From positions 1-46,721 of the forward strand of contig NZ_RHOP01000023.1 in the NCBI RefSeq assembly GCF_003946575.1: 46,721 nt of DNA, in the 5' to 3' direction. The stretch is from Companilactobacillus jidongensis (GTDB lineage Bacteria; Bacillota; Bacilli; Lactobacillales; Lactobacillaceae). Shown here in pieces: positions 28,414 to 37,883 of the stretch. The notes under the pieces were generated by a model that saw only the letters and a list, made by a program, of their open reading frames with translations, was not told the DNA's origin and did no database searches. Within the stretch, counting starts at the first letter, position 1, and each line of letters starts with the position of its first letter. Position numbers and translations under genes: made by a program.

Positions 28414-29283
28414 CTAATGCTTTATTCTATTTTTTAACATTCTCATAGCCCCTGCTAAACCGCCTTTAGTAGCACCAGTCGAACTCCAAAAGTCCTCGAC
28501 AGCTTTCGGTGTATGCAATACTAGCCAACCCATACCAATCGATAAAGCAAAAGCTCCAATTCCGTTGCTAACCCAATGGGTAACTCCCCAAACACATAGG
28601 GTCATGGATAACACTTGTGAGAGCATAGAAGCGTTTAGGTAAATTAACTTCTTCCACCAAGTGCCACTATAATCCCAAGTCTCGGTTGCGATACTGATGG
28701 CCGCAAACGGGATTGTTAGATAGAACCAGGCTATATCAGCCATAAAGATACACATTTTGAAGAAGAAGAACACGGTCACTATCGCAAAGAATCCTAATAA
28801 TATCAGTGACATAACCGATCCTATCGCCAATGTTCCACCAATATTTTTTGAACCGGTAATCATTGAAGCCGTATATTTACTATTCATTGAAAACATAAAT
28901 TTACCGAGCGGAAACACGATTGCTTTCAGTAAAAATCCTTGTAAAAAGACCATGACCGGAATTGCGGCAGCTGATTTAAGACTGTCCATCACAATATTAG
29001 CCCAAGTAACATCAGTACTTTCATCGGCCTCTTTTAGCAAAGTTCCTACAATTCTTCCCAATACAACAACGACCACTAGGGACGTCGCAAAAGTAAGAAA
29101 GATTGCATACCATTGATCTAGGACGGTTTCATGTTGACCAATTTGATCGAAAATAGCTCTGCACCATGATGTTATACCATTCATGGCCCCACTAAAAACG
29201 CCTTTAAGCCATTCATTAATAGCACCCGAAATTTTATCGCCTAAGACACTTGCCAAAACTGGGTGGAAATAAAGACTTTTCAT
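28414..29283 (-). CDS. VirB6/TrbL-like inner-membrane channel protein (TrsL-like)
   Basis: The 289-aa protein has about six membrane segments (58-80, 102-125, 150-175, 177-200, 215-238, 240-257) and a long N-terminal soluble part. That layout fits VirB6/TrbL-type T4SS components of Gram-positive plasmids. It directly follows the coupling ATPase, as TrsL follows TrsK. Primary sequence is poorly conserved in this family, so topology and order carry the call. Confidence 0.8.
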   Translation of the reverse strand: MKSLYFHPVLASVLGDKISGAINEWLKGVFSGAMNGITSWCRAIFDQIGQHETVLDQWYAIFLTFATSLVVVVVLGRIVGTLLKEADESTDVTWANIVMDSLKSAAAIPVMVFLQGFLLKAIVFPLGKFMFSMNSKYTASMITGSKNIGGTLAIGSVMSLILLGFFAIVTVFFFFKMCIFMADIAWFYLTIPFAAISIATETWDYSGTWWKKLIYLNASMLSQVLSMTLCVWGVTHWVSNGIGAFALSIGMGWLVLHTPKAVEDFWSSTGATKGGLAGAMRMLKNRIKH

Positions 29284-29305
29284 ATTTTAGCCTCCTTTTT
29301 AATCA

Positions 29306-30817
29306 TTAACCCAACATCTTTTTGTGCCTTACTTTTAAGTCTTGATCCATGCTATCCTGTAGATTTTCTTCTTCATCATCAGTTGTCTGATCAGCTTTTT
29401 TGACCTGGTGCTGTGCTTTAACTGTCTGATTCCACTTATCTACCTTATTCTTAAAGTTGGTTTCCTGGCTGGCTTCTGGTTGGCCTTGATACTCGTTTTG
29501 TGACAAGTTAACTAAATGATCAGCCCCTGGAAATAGTTTAAATTGGAACGCTTTTGTAGCTTTGACCGGCCGCGCATTACTAAAAATTAATAAGCTCTGA
29601 TCTTCGGGCATACGCATGATTTCATCGGGTGTCATGAGCGAACGGCTCGTATAGCTGTAACTATCGCTCTTGCTGTGGCTTTCTTCCTTGCTGTGACTGG
29701 TACTCTCACTACCGGTTTCAACTTTTACGGTCGATTTACCTAACAGATCACTAAAGTATTTAGCGGTCACATCATTAGCGGCATTTAAGCAAATTTTAAC
29801 CGCGTGATTACCTAAGATACTTTCGGCCTTATCCTTGCCATACAAGGCTTGTAGCTGGGTTAAGGTCTGACAAATGGTCGTCACGCCAATACCGTACCCC
29901 CGGCACGTCGCTAGAAATTCTTCGTACTTAGGAAACTTCCCTAAATTGACAAATTCATCAAGGATAAAGTCAACTTGGTGGGGCAATTTAGCGTGATGAT
30001 CGGCGGCTAATTTGTATAATTCATCAAACAATTGTGAGAAAAACAGATTGATGAAGCTTTCATAAGTGTTATCCATGACGGGGATAATCACGTATAGCAC
30101 CACTTTGTCATTGCCAATCTCTTTTAAATCAAAATCCGAAAAGCTGGTAAAGTCGGCCACTTCTTGATCGACGAACTTCGAAATGGTCGCCAACAGGCTT
30201 TCAATAATGCTGGCTTTCATTTCCCCCTTGGCCTTTTTGAACCCTAACTCATAAGCGCGTCTTGCTGGATCAGTCATAGTTAGCTCAAGAAACAAGGTGT
30301 CTAACGGACTATCTGCGCCCTTTTCCTCGGCCTCCACATCGTTTTCTTGTAAGACTTGCGTTACACCGGCCAAATTCCTTTGGTCGGGCGCACGGTGGTT
30401 CATCACAAACAGGATCAACGCTTTTAAAAGTTGTCGTTGGGTACTGAACCACACGTCTTTCTTACCTTCGGCATTTTCGCTTTGCACGATCTTGGTCGCA
30501 ACGGTTTCGGCTTGAATATCGCGCTGAATATAATCAAAAGGGTTGTAGCGATCACTGTGCGCCATGTTCGCGAAGTTGACGACATGCACTTGATAACCCT
30601 GGGCTAGTTTGATACCGGCCGTCTTTTCGTATAATTCACCTTTCGGGTCAGTTACCACAATGCTGTTCTCCGTTTCGTTAAACAGGTTGGTAATGACGAC
30701 TGACTGGGTCTTATATGACCCCGGGCCCCCGACCACAAAAATGTTCCGGTTGGGTTTGGTACTATTATTCTGGTAAACAATCTGTTTATCTACGATCCCT
30801 AAAATGGTGCCATTCAT
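29306..30817 (-). CDS. VirD4/TraG-type coupling ATPase (TrsK-like)
   Basis: This type IV coupling protein links the relaxase-DNA complex to the channel. From the ATG at 30815-30817 it is 503 aa, with Walker A VVGGPGSYKTQS (about 28-39) and Walker B DFILDEFVNLGKF. TICQTLTQL and the C-terminal SLLIFSNARPVKA block are also typical. The N-terminal membrane part is missing from this protein and is encoded separately by the gene just upstream. The start is chosen three bases after that gene's stop (AAGGGGGC site). The longer frame to 30937 only overlaps the upstream gene. Confidence 0.93.
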   Translation of the reverse strand: MNGTILGIVDKQIVYQNNSTKPNRNIFVVGGPGSYKTQSVVITNLFNETENSIVVTDPKGELYEKTAGIKLAQGYQVHVVNFANMAHSDRYNPFDYIQRDIQAETVATKIVQSENAEGKKDVWFSTQRQLLKALILFVMNHRAPDQRNLAGVTQVLQENDVEAEEKGADSPLDTLFLELTMTDPARRAYELGFKKAKGEMKASIIESLLATISKFVDQEVADFTSFSDFDLKEIGNDKVVLYVIIPVMDNTYESFINLFFSQLFDELYKLAADHHAKLPHQVDFILDEFVNLGKFPKYEEFLATCRGYGIGVTTICQTLTQLQALYGKDKAESILGNHAVKICLNAANDVTAKYFSDLLGKSTVKVETGSESTSHSKEESHSKSDSYSYTSRSLMTPDEIMRMPEDQSLLIFSNARPVKATKAFQFKLFPGADHLVNLSQNEYQGQPEASQETNFKNKVDKWNQTVKAQHQVKKADQTTDDEEENLQDSMDQDLKVRHKKMLG

Positions 30818-30818
30818 G

Positions 30819-31289
30819 TTAATCTGCCCCCTTCGCTGACTTTTCTCGATCCACCAATGATTTGAGAATTTCGGCCTTGGTACTCTTGTTAAATGCTGTG
30901 GTGAGGTCTTTGGCATTGATACTATAGTAATGGTCACTCAATTCTTTTAGATTACCCCAGGTCGCGCTCCCGTGGGTTTCAGTGTCCGCAGTTTCCCACG
31001 CTTTATGTTTGCTATTGCGCTTCAAAGCAAAATAGATGGTGTATAGGACCACGGCGACACTGACAATAATTAGTACTGGGTTCTTTTGGCCCAAATACAA
31101 GTTGTAATAGTGCCAAGGGTGTAAGGCTAATTGTTTTAATACGGTTGGCATATGATCTGCAAATGCCAACTTATAGCGGGACAAGGCCATGACAGAGCCA
31201 GCTAAAATCTCCGCTAAATACAAGCCAATGATTAGCGTTAGTAGGTACGGCCAACTGGCTTTAACGCTGTTTAATAATTTGTCTTTCAT
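30819..31289 (-). CDS. TrsJ-like membrane protein (N-terminal half of a TraG-type system)
   Basis: The 156-aa protein has two membrane helices (about 13-35 and 70-88) and a cytoplasmic end containing ETHGSATWGNLKEL. That is the segment found just after the membrane anchors in full-length VirD4/TraG proteins. Together with the next gene it therefore covers the usual TraG architecture in two polypeptides. The split is not a recent frameshift: both reading frames end and start cleanly, 1 bp apart. Confidence 0.82.
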   Translation of the reverse strand: MKDKLLNSVKASWPYLLTLIIGLYLAEILAGSVMALSRYKLAFADHMPTVLKQLALHPWHYYNLYLGQKNPVLIIVSVAVVLYTIYFALKRNSKHKAWETADTETHGSATWGNLKELSDHYYSINAKDLTTAFNKSTKAEILKSLVDREKSAKGAD

Positions 31290-31658
31290 CTAATCACCCA
31301 CTATCTGTTTAATTCTTTGTTGGTTGGTGCCGGTGTACCGTTGCTCACCATGGATCAAGGTTGGGACTGACGTTAATTGATATTTTTGAATGTAATGCCA
31401 ATTCTGCGGTTGATTCATGTTAATCAAGACGATGTTGTGACTGATTGCGTTGTGCCAATAAATTTGATGGAAAATAGACTGACAATCCGGGCAATCATCG
31501 CGATAGAAGAACAACACTTTTTCAGGGTGCTTAGCCAGCGTCACAACTGGCCGCTGTTTTTCCACGTGATTGACGTATTGATGACCAGCAAACCCGCTAA
31601 CGGCTAAAACCACCACGATTACCGCTAGGGCCTTACCAACCCGCTTAATTAAGGTCAC
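31290..31658 (-). CDS. Membrane-anchored thioredoxin-like protein with CPDC motif
   Basis: The 122-aa protein has a GTG start, an N-terminal anchor (about 9-27) and then a thioredoxin fold: VLFFYRDDCPDCQSIFHQIY (Cys56, Cys59) and the cis-Pro region SVPTLIHG. It faces outside and could form or isomerise disulfides in transfer proteins, such as the neighbouring wall hydrolase. It overlaps the upstream gene by 14 bp and abuts the next start (TAG ATG). It is commonly seen in lactobacillus transfer operons. Confidence 0.85.
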   Translation of the reverse strand: MTLIKRVGKALAVIVVVLAVSGFAGHQYVNHVEKQRPVVTLAKHPEKVLFFYRDDCPDCQSIFHQIYWHNAISHNIVLINMNQPQNWHYIQKYQLTSVPTLIHGEQRYTGTNQQRIKQIVGD

Positions 31659-32262
31659 TGGCTTTAAAGCTACTACCTAAATTTTGGACTGCGGTGATTC
31701 GATCCGTGGTGGTATCGAAGGTCACCTGATAAAGTACCGTCGCCTTTTGCCAGTCGTTGTCGCCACTCTTACTTTCGTAACTGACAACGGCCAAGCCTTT
31801 CATATTTTGCCCCTGCTTACTTTGCGTATACAGGTTCAGTTGATTTAACTTAGCTGAAACACTATTGCTATCACCATACGTGCCCTTATTTGAAAAGTAT
31901 TGCTGATATAGCTTGTCGGAAATCAAGTCTTTCACGCCATCTTTACGCTGGCCGTAGGTCTTGGGCTTAAAGTTATTCATGACCTTAAAGAACTTGGTGA
32001 CCACCGTATTAAAGTTAAGTTCAGCCTGACTTTTGTCCTTATTATTTTGGTAGGTCTTATAACTGTCAATTTGGGTGCTCAATAACTGCTTTTGTTGGTT
32101 GGTTTTAGTCAATTGCTGGCTGACTTGACGCTTTTGTTGTTGTAAGCGACTAATCTGTTGTTGTGCCTGCTTAATTTGGCTATGCTGATAGGCATTCGCC
32201 CCTAATGACATAACTAAGATCAAGCTACCAATCACAACACTTAAAACCACGCTACGCTTCAT
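31645..32262 (-). CDS. Membrane-anchored coiled-coil transfer protein (VirB8-like candidate)
   Basis: The 205-aa protein has an N-terminal anchor (about 5-23), a Gln/Lys-rich coiled coil (QIKQAQQQISRLQQQKRQVS, to about 68) and a C-terminal alpha/beta domain (FNTVVTKFFKVMNNF, then ATVLYQVTFDTTTDRITAVQ). The NTF2-like ending of short anchored T4SS proteins such as TraM/VirB8 has this kind of layout, but homology cannot be shown by eye. AAGGAGG precedes the ATG. Confidence 0.7.
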   Translation of the reverse strand: MKRSVVLSVVIGSLILVMSLGANAYQHSQIKQAQQQISRLQQQKRQVSQQLTKTNQQKQLLSTQIDSYKTYQNNKDKSQAELNFNTVVTKFFKVMNNFKPKTYGQRKDGVKDLISDKLYQQYFSNKGTYGDSNSVSAKLNQLNLYTQSKQGQNMKGLAVVSYESKSGDNDWQKATVLYQVTFDTTTDRITAVQNLGSSFKASDLN

Positions 32263-32275
32263 TTACTCGTCCTCC

Positions 32276-33430
32276 TTACTTCTTGATTGGCCGGGCTAAC
32301 GTCACATCGCTACCGTTCAATAAGCTATAAAACGCGGTGCCAAATGTGCTTTCGTTAACCTTGTCGCCGACACCACCTTGCTCAATGATTTTGGTGGCTT
32401 TGCCTTGCCACTTGTCTAACAAGATTGCGGTGTGCCCATTGTTCCCGGCCCCGGCACCTTGATTAACAATCACAATATCGCCGGCTTTGGCGTCATTTTC
32501 ACTGATCTGTTTCAGATATTGATGACTGCCTTTGGCGTCACTTGCCATCGTACCGGTAAACCAGCCCATGTTGGCCGGTACCTTGTAACCAGCTTTATTA
32601 AGCGCTAACCAGACAAAGCCTGAACAATCGGTTCCACCGGTTTTGTTAGGATTCTTTAAATCGCTACCTAAATCGGGGCTGGGGTGGGTTTGCACATAGT
32701 AGAAATCGCCTTTCATACTTTCCGCATTTTTGACGATACTCCCACCGGAATAGCTTGGGTCACTATCACAACCCAGTTCGGTCAGATCGCCGGAACTCGC
32801 ATTGTCTAAGGTGTTTCCGGCCACTGGATCACTCGCACCCAACACGGAATACCAGTGATCGGCATATCCGTATCTTTGGCTTAGATACCATTGTTCCGGG
32901 TTCTTACTCATACCCTCATAATCCATTAGCCAGGCTTTCGTCGCTTTATGCACGTCCATGTACTTAAAAATCTGTTTGTTTGACGCATAGTAACTACTGT
33001 TCAATTCTTGATCGAGATAATCCAACTGTACCCCGAGATTAGTCGCTGGTTTATTTTCCTTGTGGGCTAAGTCTTCCAGCTTATCCTTTCGACCGCCTAA
33101 CCACTGGGCTAAGCCCGTGGCCCCGGAGCTTGAATTAACCGAATTGGGATCAAGGCGACTTTCTAGTTGCAAAACACCTAAAATTCCGGCGGCCGCTTGT
33201 GGGGTGGCGCCATACTTCTGTTTCCAGTGCGCATAGATATTTTTGGCATTTTCTGTCATGCTCTTACTATCTAATTGCGTTTCTGTGGTGGTTGAGTTAT
33301 CACAACTGTTTTCTTGTAGCTGACCAGTAATCGCGGCAATCAGCAAGATGATTAGCAGAATGGCGCCGCCCACAATATAAGCAATCAACTTCCACTTCTT
33401 TTTCTTATATTCAAACGACAATACCTGCAT
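32276..33430 (-). CDS. Bifunctional cell-wall hydrolase (lysozyme-like + NlpC/P60), TrsG-like
   Basis: The 384-aa protein opens the peptidoglycan for the conjugation channel. An N-terminal anchor (about 15-33) is followed by a phage-tail-lysozyme-type domain (AAAGILGVLQLESRLDPNS, GATGLAQW). The C-terminal NlpC/P60 or CHAP-like peptidase has nucleophile Cys in GGTDCSGFVWLAL and His in NNGHTAILL. The order matches TrsG/VirB1-like hydrolases of Gram-positive T4SS. Its ATG immediately follows the stop of the EssB-like gene. Confidence 0.9.
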   Translation of the reverse strand: MQVLSFEYKKKKWKLIAYIVGGAILLIILLIAAITGQLQENSCDNSTTTETQLDSKSMTENAKNIYAHWKQKYGATPQAAAGILGVLQLESRLDPNSVNSSSGATGLAQWLGGRKDKLEDLAHKENKPATNLGVQLDYLDQELNSSYYASNKQIFKYMDVHKATKAWLMDYEGMSKNPEQWYLSQRYGYADHWYSVLGASDPVAGNTLDNASSGDLTELGCDSDPSYSGGSIVKNAESMKGDFYYVQTHPSPDLGSDLKNPNKTGGTDCSGFVWLALNKAGYKVPANMGWFTGTMASDAKGSHQYLKQISENDAKAGDIVIVNQGAGAGNNGHTAILLDKWQGKATKIIEQGGVGDKVNESTFGTAFYSLLNGSDVTLARPIKK

Positions 33431-34849
33431 TTAATCACCCACTTTGTGCTTGGCCTGATCGACTTGTTTTTGCGCTGCTGATTGGTCACTCTGCGCATTC
33501 TTTAAGTCCGACTTGGCTGAATCCACCTTCTTGTCTTTGTCCTTATCTTTACTGCCATCAATCTTGTTGGCGTCATCTAACTTCTTTTGCGCGTCGTTAA
33601 CTTCGTTCTTAGCGGAATTGAGACTTAACAGGGCTTTTAAATACTTAGCTTTAGGACTGTTCACGCCGGCTAATTTGGTTTGGACGGTCTGGGCGTCTTG
33701 CGTATCGTTATGGGCGAGGAAAGCTTGCCCCATTCTCAATAAAACATCACCGTTCGTCGTAAAGGATAATTGGTTATTGAGCGTATTGGTATCGTAGTTA
33801 ACAATCGCTTTTTCGAGTTGCAATTGGTCTTTTTGCTTGCTTGTCGCCTTAGTTGGCAACTGCCAATCAGCCACTTGGCTACTATCTTTGTTGGCATAAG
33901 CCGTGTTAACAACCTTGTTCAACTGACTTGGATCAACCTTTAAGGCTTGCTGGTACTGACCATGCTTTAAAAAGACATTGACTTGCTTAGTTGCAGGGTA
34001 GCCGGCCCGTTGCATATCTTTTTGCGCTTCCGACCACTTCCGATCATTTAAAGCAGTTTGAATTTGGCCGCTATATTTTAATCGCGTGACCTGGGCTTGG
34101 TTCTGGTTAGCTAAGCTCTGATATTGCCGTTCGTCACTTTTATGGACTAAGCCGACGGCCAAAACGGCCACAATCGCCACTCCGGCCACGCTCAACCATA
34201 AACGTTGTTTGGTTTTCTGCTGGGCCGTTTCAACTTCCTGCCATTCGTGATAACTCACAAAGTCCTCAATGCCGTTAACCACTTCCGTTAACTCATTTAA
34301 CGACGTAGCTTTAGCTACTTGTTGTAAATAGTCATCAGGGTGTTTAGCTAGGGCTTCTTTAGGATTGCTTAGTAGCCGTTCATAGGGCGTCCCCGTCAAG
34401 CAAAATAGAATCAGCGCTTTGTATTTGGCTAAGTTGCTATGTTTGTCATCATAAGGCATGAGTTCATTGGCGCGATAGGCGTACCAAACATGTTGCATGG
34501 GGTAATACCACAGATTAGCTGGATTTAAAGCAATATGATACTGGCTATCAGCAACCACCTTTTGCGCCATAATTTTCTTGGCAATGGCTGCCCGGATCGC
34601 CTTATTTTCCTGCGGTAATTCCTTTAATGATCTGACCTTATCCGGCAAGGTATAAGTTAAAACGACCTTCTGGCCTTGCTCAACCACGTTAACCAACTGC
34701 AAGAAATTGGCATCAGCTTGCTTTAATTCGTTTAGCTCACTCAACTGGTCATATCGAAACTGATTGTGATTGAGTTCAAGGATTAACTTGTTTCCTTGCC
34801 GCCTGAACGTCCCAACCTCGATATTCAATAACTGATTTGATTTACTCAT
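33431..34849 (-). CDS. EssB/YukC-like transfer protein (TrsF-like)
   Basis: The 472-aa protein has a pseudokinase-like N-terminal half (HIALNPANLWYYPMQHVWYA, YKALILFCLTGTPYERLL), one membrane helix at about 218-237 (LWLSVAGVAIVAVLAVGLV) and an extracellular helical repeat region. It ends in a Lys/Asp/Ser/Gln-rich coiled coil. The architecture is that of EssB/YukC of type VII secretion, also known from TrsF proteins of conjugative plasmids. Its start overlaps the VirB4 stop by 8 bp. Confidence 0.82.
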   Translation of the reverse strand: MSKSNQLLNIEVGTFRRQGNKLILELNHNQFRYDQLSELNELKQADANFLQLVNVVEQGQKVVLTYTLPDKVRSLKELPQENKAIRAAIAKKIMAQKVVADSQYHIALNPANLWYYPMQHVWYAYRANELMPYDDKHSNLAKYKALILFCLTGTPYERLLSNPKEALAKHPDDYLQQVAKATSLNELTEVVNGIEDFVSYHEWQEVETAQQKTKQRLWLSVAGVAIVAVLAVGLVHKSDERQYQSLANQNQAQVTRLKYSGQIQTALNDRKWSEAQKDMQRAGYPATKQVNVFLKHGQYQQALKVDPSQLNKVVNTAYANKDSSQVADWQLPTKATSKQKDQLQLEKAIVNYDTNTLNNQLSFTTNGDVLLRMGQAFLAHNDTQDAQTVQTKLAGVNSPKAKYLKALLSLNSAKNEVNDAQKKLDDANKIDGSKDKDKDKKVDSAKSDLKNAQSDQSAAQKQVDQAKHKVGD

Positions 34850-36860
34850 TTAAAGCCCCTCCTTCCTCCTCGGTGGTGGTCAAAGCGTCAATTTCACTTG
34901 GCGTCAACACCACGCGCTTTTGATAATCCGGTTGGTTGGCGGTCTCACGGTTATATTTTTCCTGGTAAGCTTCGGGATCAATTAACCGCAATTCTTCTTC
35001 GGTCAACTCGACGCGCATAAAGGCACGTTGGCTGCCATAGATCATCAGGGCTTCGCCTTGTCTACGACGTTCTAGTAGCTTCTTTTCTTTATCTGAGAAC
35101 GTCATACGCAACTTAGTAATGACGTCATCAACGCCTTTGCCATCAAGGCCAAAGAACACTTTGGTATAGGAGTTCCCAATAATGGCTTCCCCAATGTTCT
35201 GCCCAGTATCTGTTGTTCCTTCGATCACATCTTGAATTTGCTGCGTTCCGGCAATGGCTCCGGCATTGTACTTTCTAAACCGCTTGTATGCTTGGTGGAA
35301 AAAGGTGGCGGCCGCTTTATGCAAAGTCAAAAAGTGAAATTCATCAACAAACAATTTCTTGCGGCTATGCCGATTTTTGGTAATTTCGTCCCACAAATAT
35401 TGGAAGGTATTTAGATAGGCGGCAGATTGGACTTCCTGTTCACTTTGCAGGGGTTTTAAATCAAAAGAAATGATCTTCCCCTTTAAGTTAACGTTGGTGT
35501 GTCCGTCAAATAGGCTGTTAGAGCCATGGGTATAACTACCTAAGATGTAGTAAAAGTCTTTAACTCGACTGAATTTGTCAGTGTCCTTATCTGCCAGTTT
35601 TTCCAACTCATCATAAACATTGGATAAGGTCGGCCACTGATCATCTTTAATTTCTTTTAAGCGGCTATATTTCAAAACGCCACTGTTGACGTAAGCTTGT
35701 TTAACGACATCATCAAGGATTGCCAGTTCAACTTGGGTAATCCCGGTTTTAAGGACTTCAAAGAACCCCTTTAATCGCTGGATTTTGTCTTTGACTAGTA
35801 AATCAAGGTTCGTGACCGCTTCATCAGCGCTGAGGATTTCTTCGGAAAAGATTTGGAGCGGATTAATTTTGTACTTAGCATTCGAGGTTAGGTGCAAGAC
35901 TGCCCCACCTAGGGATTCGACAATCTTGGTATATTCATTTTCTGGATCAATAATGTAAAGCTGATAATCTTGAATGGCATATCTTAGAATCTTCTGGATC
36001 ATGTAGGTTGTTTTACCCACACCGGAAGTACCAATAACAACCATATTCTGGTTCAGGGTCCTGTTGCGATCCAACATATCCACGGCAATTAAGCTGTTGG
36101 TATCTTTGTTAACCCCTTCAATATCGCTTCTCGGCTTTAAGTCCAGAATTTCGGCGTCGTCAAAGGGAAACATGCTGCTGGCAACTTCGGTATTACTTTC
36201 TTTGTACGTGTAATCCCCCATGAGGTTCTCGTTAATTGGCATGGTTGACCAAAAAGCTTGGAACGTCGCTTTAACCGGTACTAGCGGTTTCATCTGTAGC
36301 TTAATCAACGTATTCTTAACGTTTTCGGTTAAATCGTCTAGTTCTGCTAAACTATTGGCCCGCAGATAAACCAGCATATGTTGATAGACAAATGTGGTAG
36401 AATTATCAAGGTATTTATCTAGTTGCATATTGGCCGAATCAATATAATTTTGCAGAATCTTCTTTTTATACGGGTCGAACGTATTTAACTTCTGCGCTTC
36501 CTTATTTTGAATCGTCTTCTTGTAATAGGTAATCATTGAATTGTTACTGGCGCTGTCGATATATTGCACAATATCGATAACGCCTTTTTTGCGCTTCAAT
36601 TCTGATAACCAGTTGCCATACACCCGCTTGGGATAGTCAGCAATCGCTAACACCCGAATAAAATTCTCGCCCGACTGGACGTAGGTGGGGTACTGTTCCC
36701 AGCTAAACGGGAATAGTGAATGCAAGCTATCGCGATCAATCAGCTTGGTAAAGTCTTCAACCTCCGGTTTGGGCTTACTACCCGTTTGGCCGCTGTCGCC
36801 TTGATGTCTTTCTTTTTTAGTTGGCATAAATAAATCAATGACCTTATCACCAAAACTCAT
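34842..36860 (-). CDS. VirB4-type ATPase (TrsE-like)
   Basis: The 672-aa T4SS assembly ATPase is associated with the inner membrane. It has Walker A VVIGTSGVGKTTYM (about 274-287), YIIDPENEYTKIV, Walker B KKLFVDEFHFL, and TQQIQDVIEG near the C-terminus. A separate smaller protein with N-terminal VirB4-like features is encoded just upstream (TrsD-like). The RBS is GGGGGAAAC. Confidence 0.94.
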   Translation of the reverse strand: MSFGDKVIDLFMPTKKERHQGDSGQTGSKPKPEVEDFTKLIDRDSLHSLFPFSWEQYPTYVQSGENFIRVLAIADYPKRVYGNWLSELKRKKGVIDIVQYIDSASNNSMITYYKKTIQNKEAQKLNTFDPYKKKILQNYIDSANMQLDKYLDNSTTFVYQHMLVYLRANSLAELDDLTENVKNTLIKLQMKPLVPVKATFQAFWSTMPINENLMGDYTYKESNTEVASSMFPFDDAEILDLKPRSDIEGVNKDTNSLIAVDMLDRNRTLNQNMVVIGTSGVGKTTYMIQKILRYAIQDYQLYIIDPENEYTKIVESLGGAVLHLTSNAKYKINPLQIFSEEILSADEAVTNLDLLVKDKIQRLKGFFEVLKTGITQVELAILDDVVKQAYVNSGVLKYSRLKEIKDDQWPTLSNVYDELEKLADKDTDKFSRVKDFYYILGSYTHGSNSLFDGHTNVNLKGKIISFDLKPLQSEQEVQSAAYLNTFQYLWDEITKNRHSRKKLFVDEFHFLTLHKAAATFFHQAYKRFRKYNAGAIAGTQQIQDVIEGTTDTGQNIGEAIIGNSYTKVFFGLDGKGVDDVITKLRMTFSDKEKKLLERRRQGEALMIYGSQRAFMRVELTEEELRLIDPEAYQEKYNRETANQPDYQKRVVLTPSEIDALTTTEEEGGALNE

Positions 36861-36871
36861 CCTGTTTCCCC

Positions 36872-37531
36872 CTATCCATTAAAATTGATCAAGTTCTTTA
36901 AAATCTCTTGGACTTCTTGACTAGTCAACACTTTGGCCGTCACATCAAAGTCTGTTAACGCATTTTCAATATCCCGCTTAACCTGTTCGATTTTTTCGTC
37001 TAAATGAGTGACCGCTAGGTTTAAGCTCTTAACACTTTTGTCCTTAATCGGCACCTTAACGATTAGCAGGTGTTGCTTAGTCGTCATGTTTTTGGATTCT
37101 TGGACTTTAGTAAAGTGATCCAAGTAACTGGCCATTAATTGGATTTTGAACTGTTGCTCGGGGTGATCTTTTTGTAAAGTGAGATACCGCCGTTTGAGAC
37201 CATTGAGATAAGCCGTCATATTGACGGGAATCGTCGGCTCTAAGAACTGTAAGGTGTCATCAACACCTTCACCTAAGGTGCTCATCAGAAACGCACCATA
37301 GTCCTCAAAGACGTCTTGCTGTTCGGTTTCATTAAGTAGATCCAGGTTGATTCCACTAACTTCCAAAATGCCAACGAGATTACCCGTTTTGGTAACTTCG
37401 TAATTACCATACATACCCACCACCAAGCTCATGTCATCAATGGTTTCTTTGCCACCATTGATTTTGGGCGGTTGGTAATCCCAATCTAGCCTGGCTGATT
37501 TATTGGCGGTTTTGTTCTTCTTCAAACGCAT
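36872..37531 (-). CDS. TrsD-like conjugation protein
   Basis: The 219-aa soluble protein (GNLVGILEVSGINLDLL, LKRRYLTLQKDHPEQQFKIQ) corresponds in size and position to TrsD of Gram-positive transfer operons, between the VirB3-like and VirB4 genes. It resembles an N-terminal VirB4 segment and probably works with the ATPase. Its start overlaps the upstream gene by 32 bp. Confidence 0.8.
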   Translation of the reverse strand: MRLKKNKTANKSARLDWDYQPPKINGGKETIDDMSLVVGMYGNYEVTKTGNLVGILEVSGINLDLLNETEQQDVFEDYGAFLMSTLGEGVDDTLQFLEPTIPVNMTAYLNGLKRRYLTLQKDHPEQQFKIQLMASYLDHFTKVQESKNMTTKQHLLIVKVPIKDKSVKSLNLAVTHLDEKIEQVKRDIENALTDFDVTAKVLTSQEVQEILKNLINFNG

Positions 37532-37862
37532 TTAGTTCACCTCGCTTCTTCGGTTTTAAATAAAACAGTTTCTGACCATTGGCATAGCGGCGTTTCAGCT
37601 TAAAGTTATCCCGCACTTTAATATTCTTCCGCGCCGCAACTGGCCGAATTGTTAAAATAGCCATGACAATCGTCATGGCTAAGACAACAATCACTATTTT
37701 TATCAGGACTAAGATTAGACCATAGGGTGGGATCGCAATAAAAATTAAGCCCACTAGTCCTGCCAGCGCCGCATAGCCAAAATCCTTCAAGGTGTAGTCT
37801 TTCCAGATCCCATAATCTTTATCTACGTTCTCTGGAAAGATAAATTCTTTTCCTTTCTTCAT
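37500..37862 (-). CDS. TrsC-like (VirB3/PrgI-like) membrane protein
   Basis: The 120-aa protein has KEFIFPENVDKDYGIWKDYT at the start, two adjacent membrane segments (about 29-46 and 50-70) and a basic tail. It is a small inner-membrane T4SS component. The family call follows the PrgI/TrsC pattern of size, topology and place before trsD. AAAAAGGAG precedes the ATG. Confidence 0.8.
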   Translation of the reverse strand: MKKGKEFIFPENVDKDYGIWKDYTLKDFGYAALAGLVGLIFIAIPPYGLILVLIKIVIVVLAMTIVMAILTIRPVAARKNIKVRDNFKLKRRYANGQKLFYLKPKKRGELNAFEEEQNRQ

Positions 37863-37883
37863 TTTGGCAGGCTCCTTTTTAAA

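Noticed and set aside
30818-30937. Longer start for the coupling ATPase
   Set aside because: These codons only overlap the upstream TrsJ-like gene in another frame and have no ribosome-binding site. The ATG at 30815-30817 is well placed.
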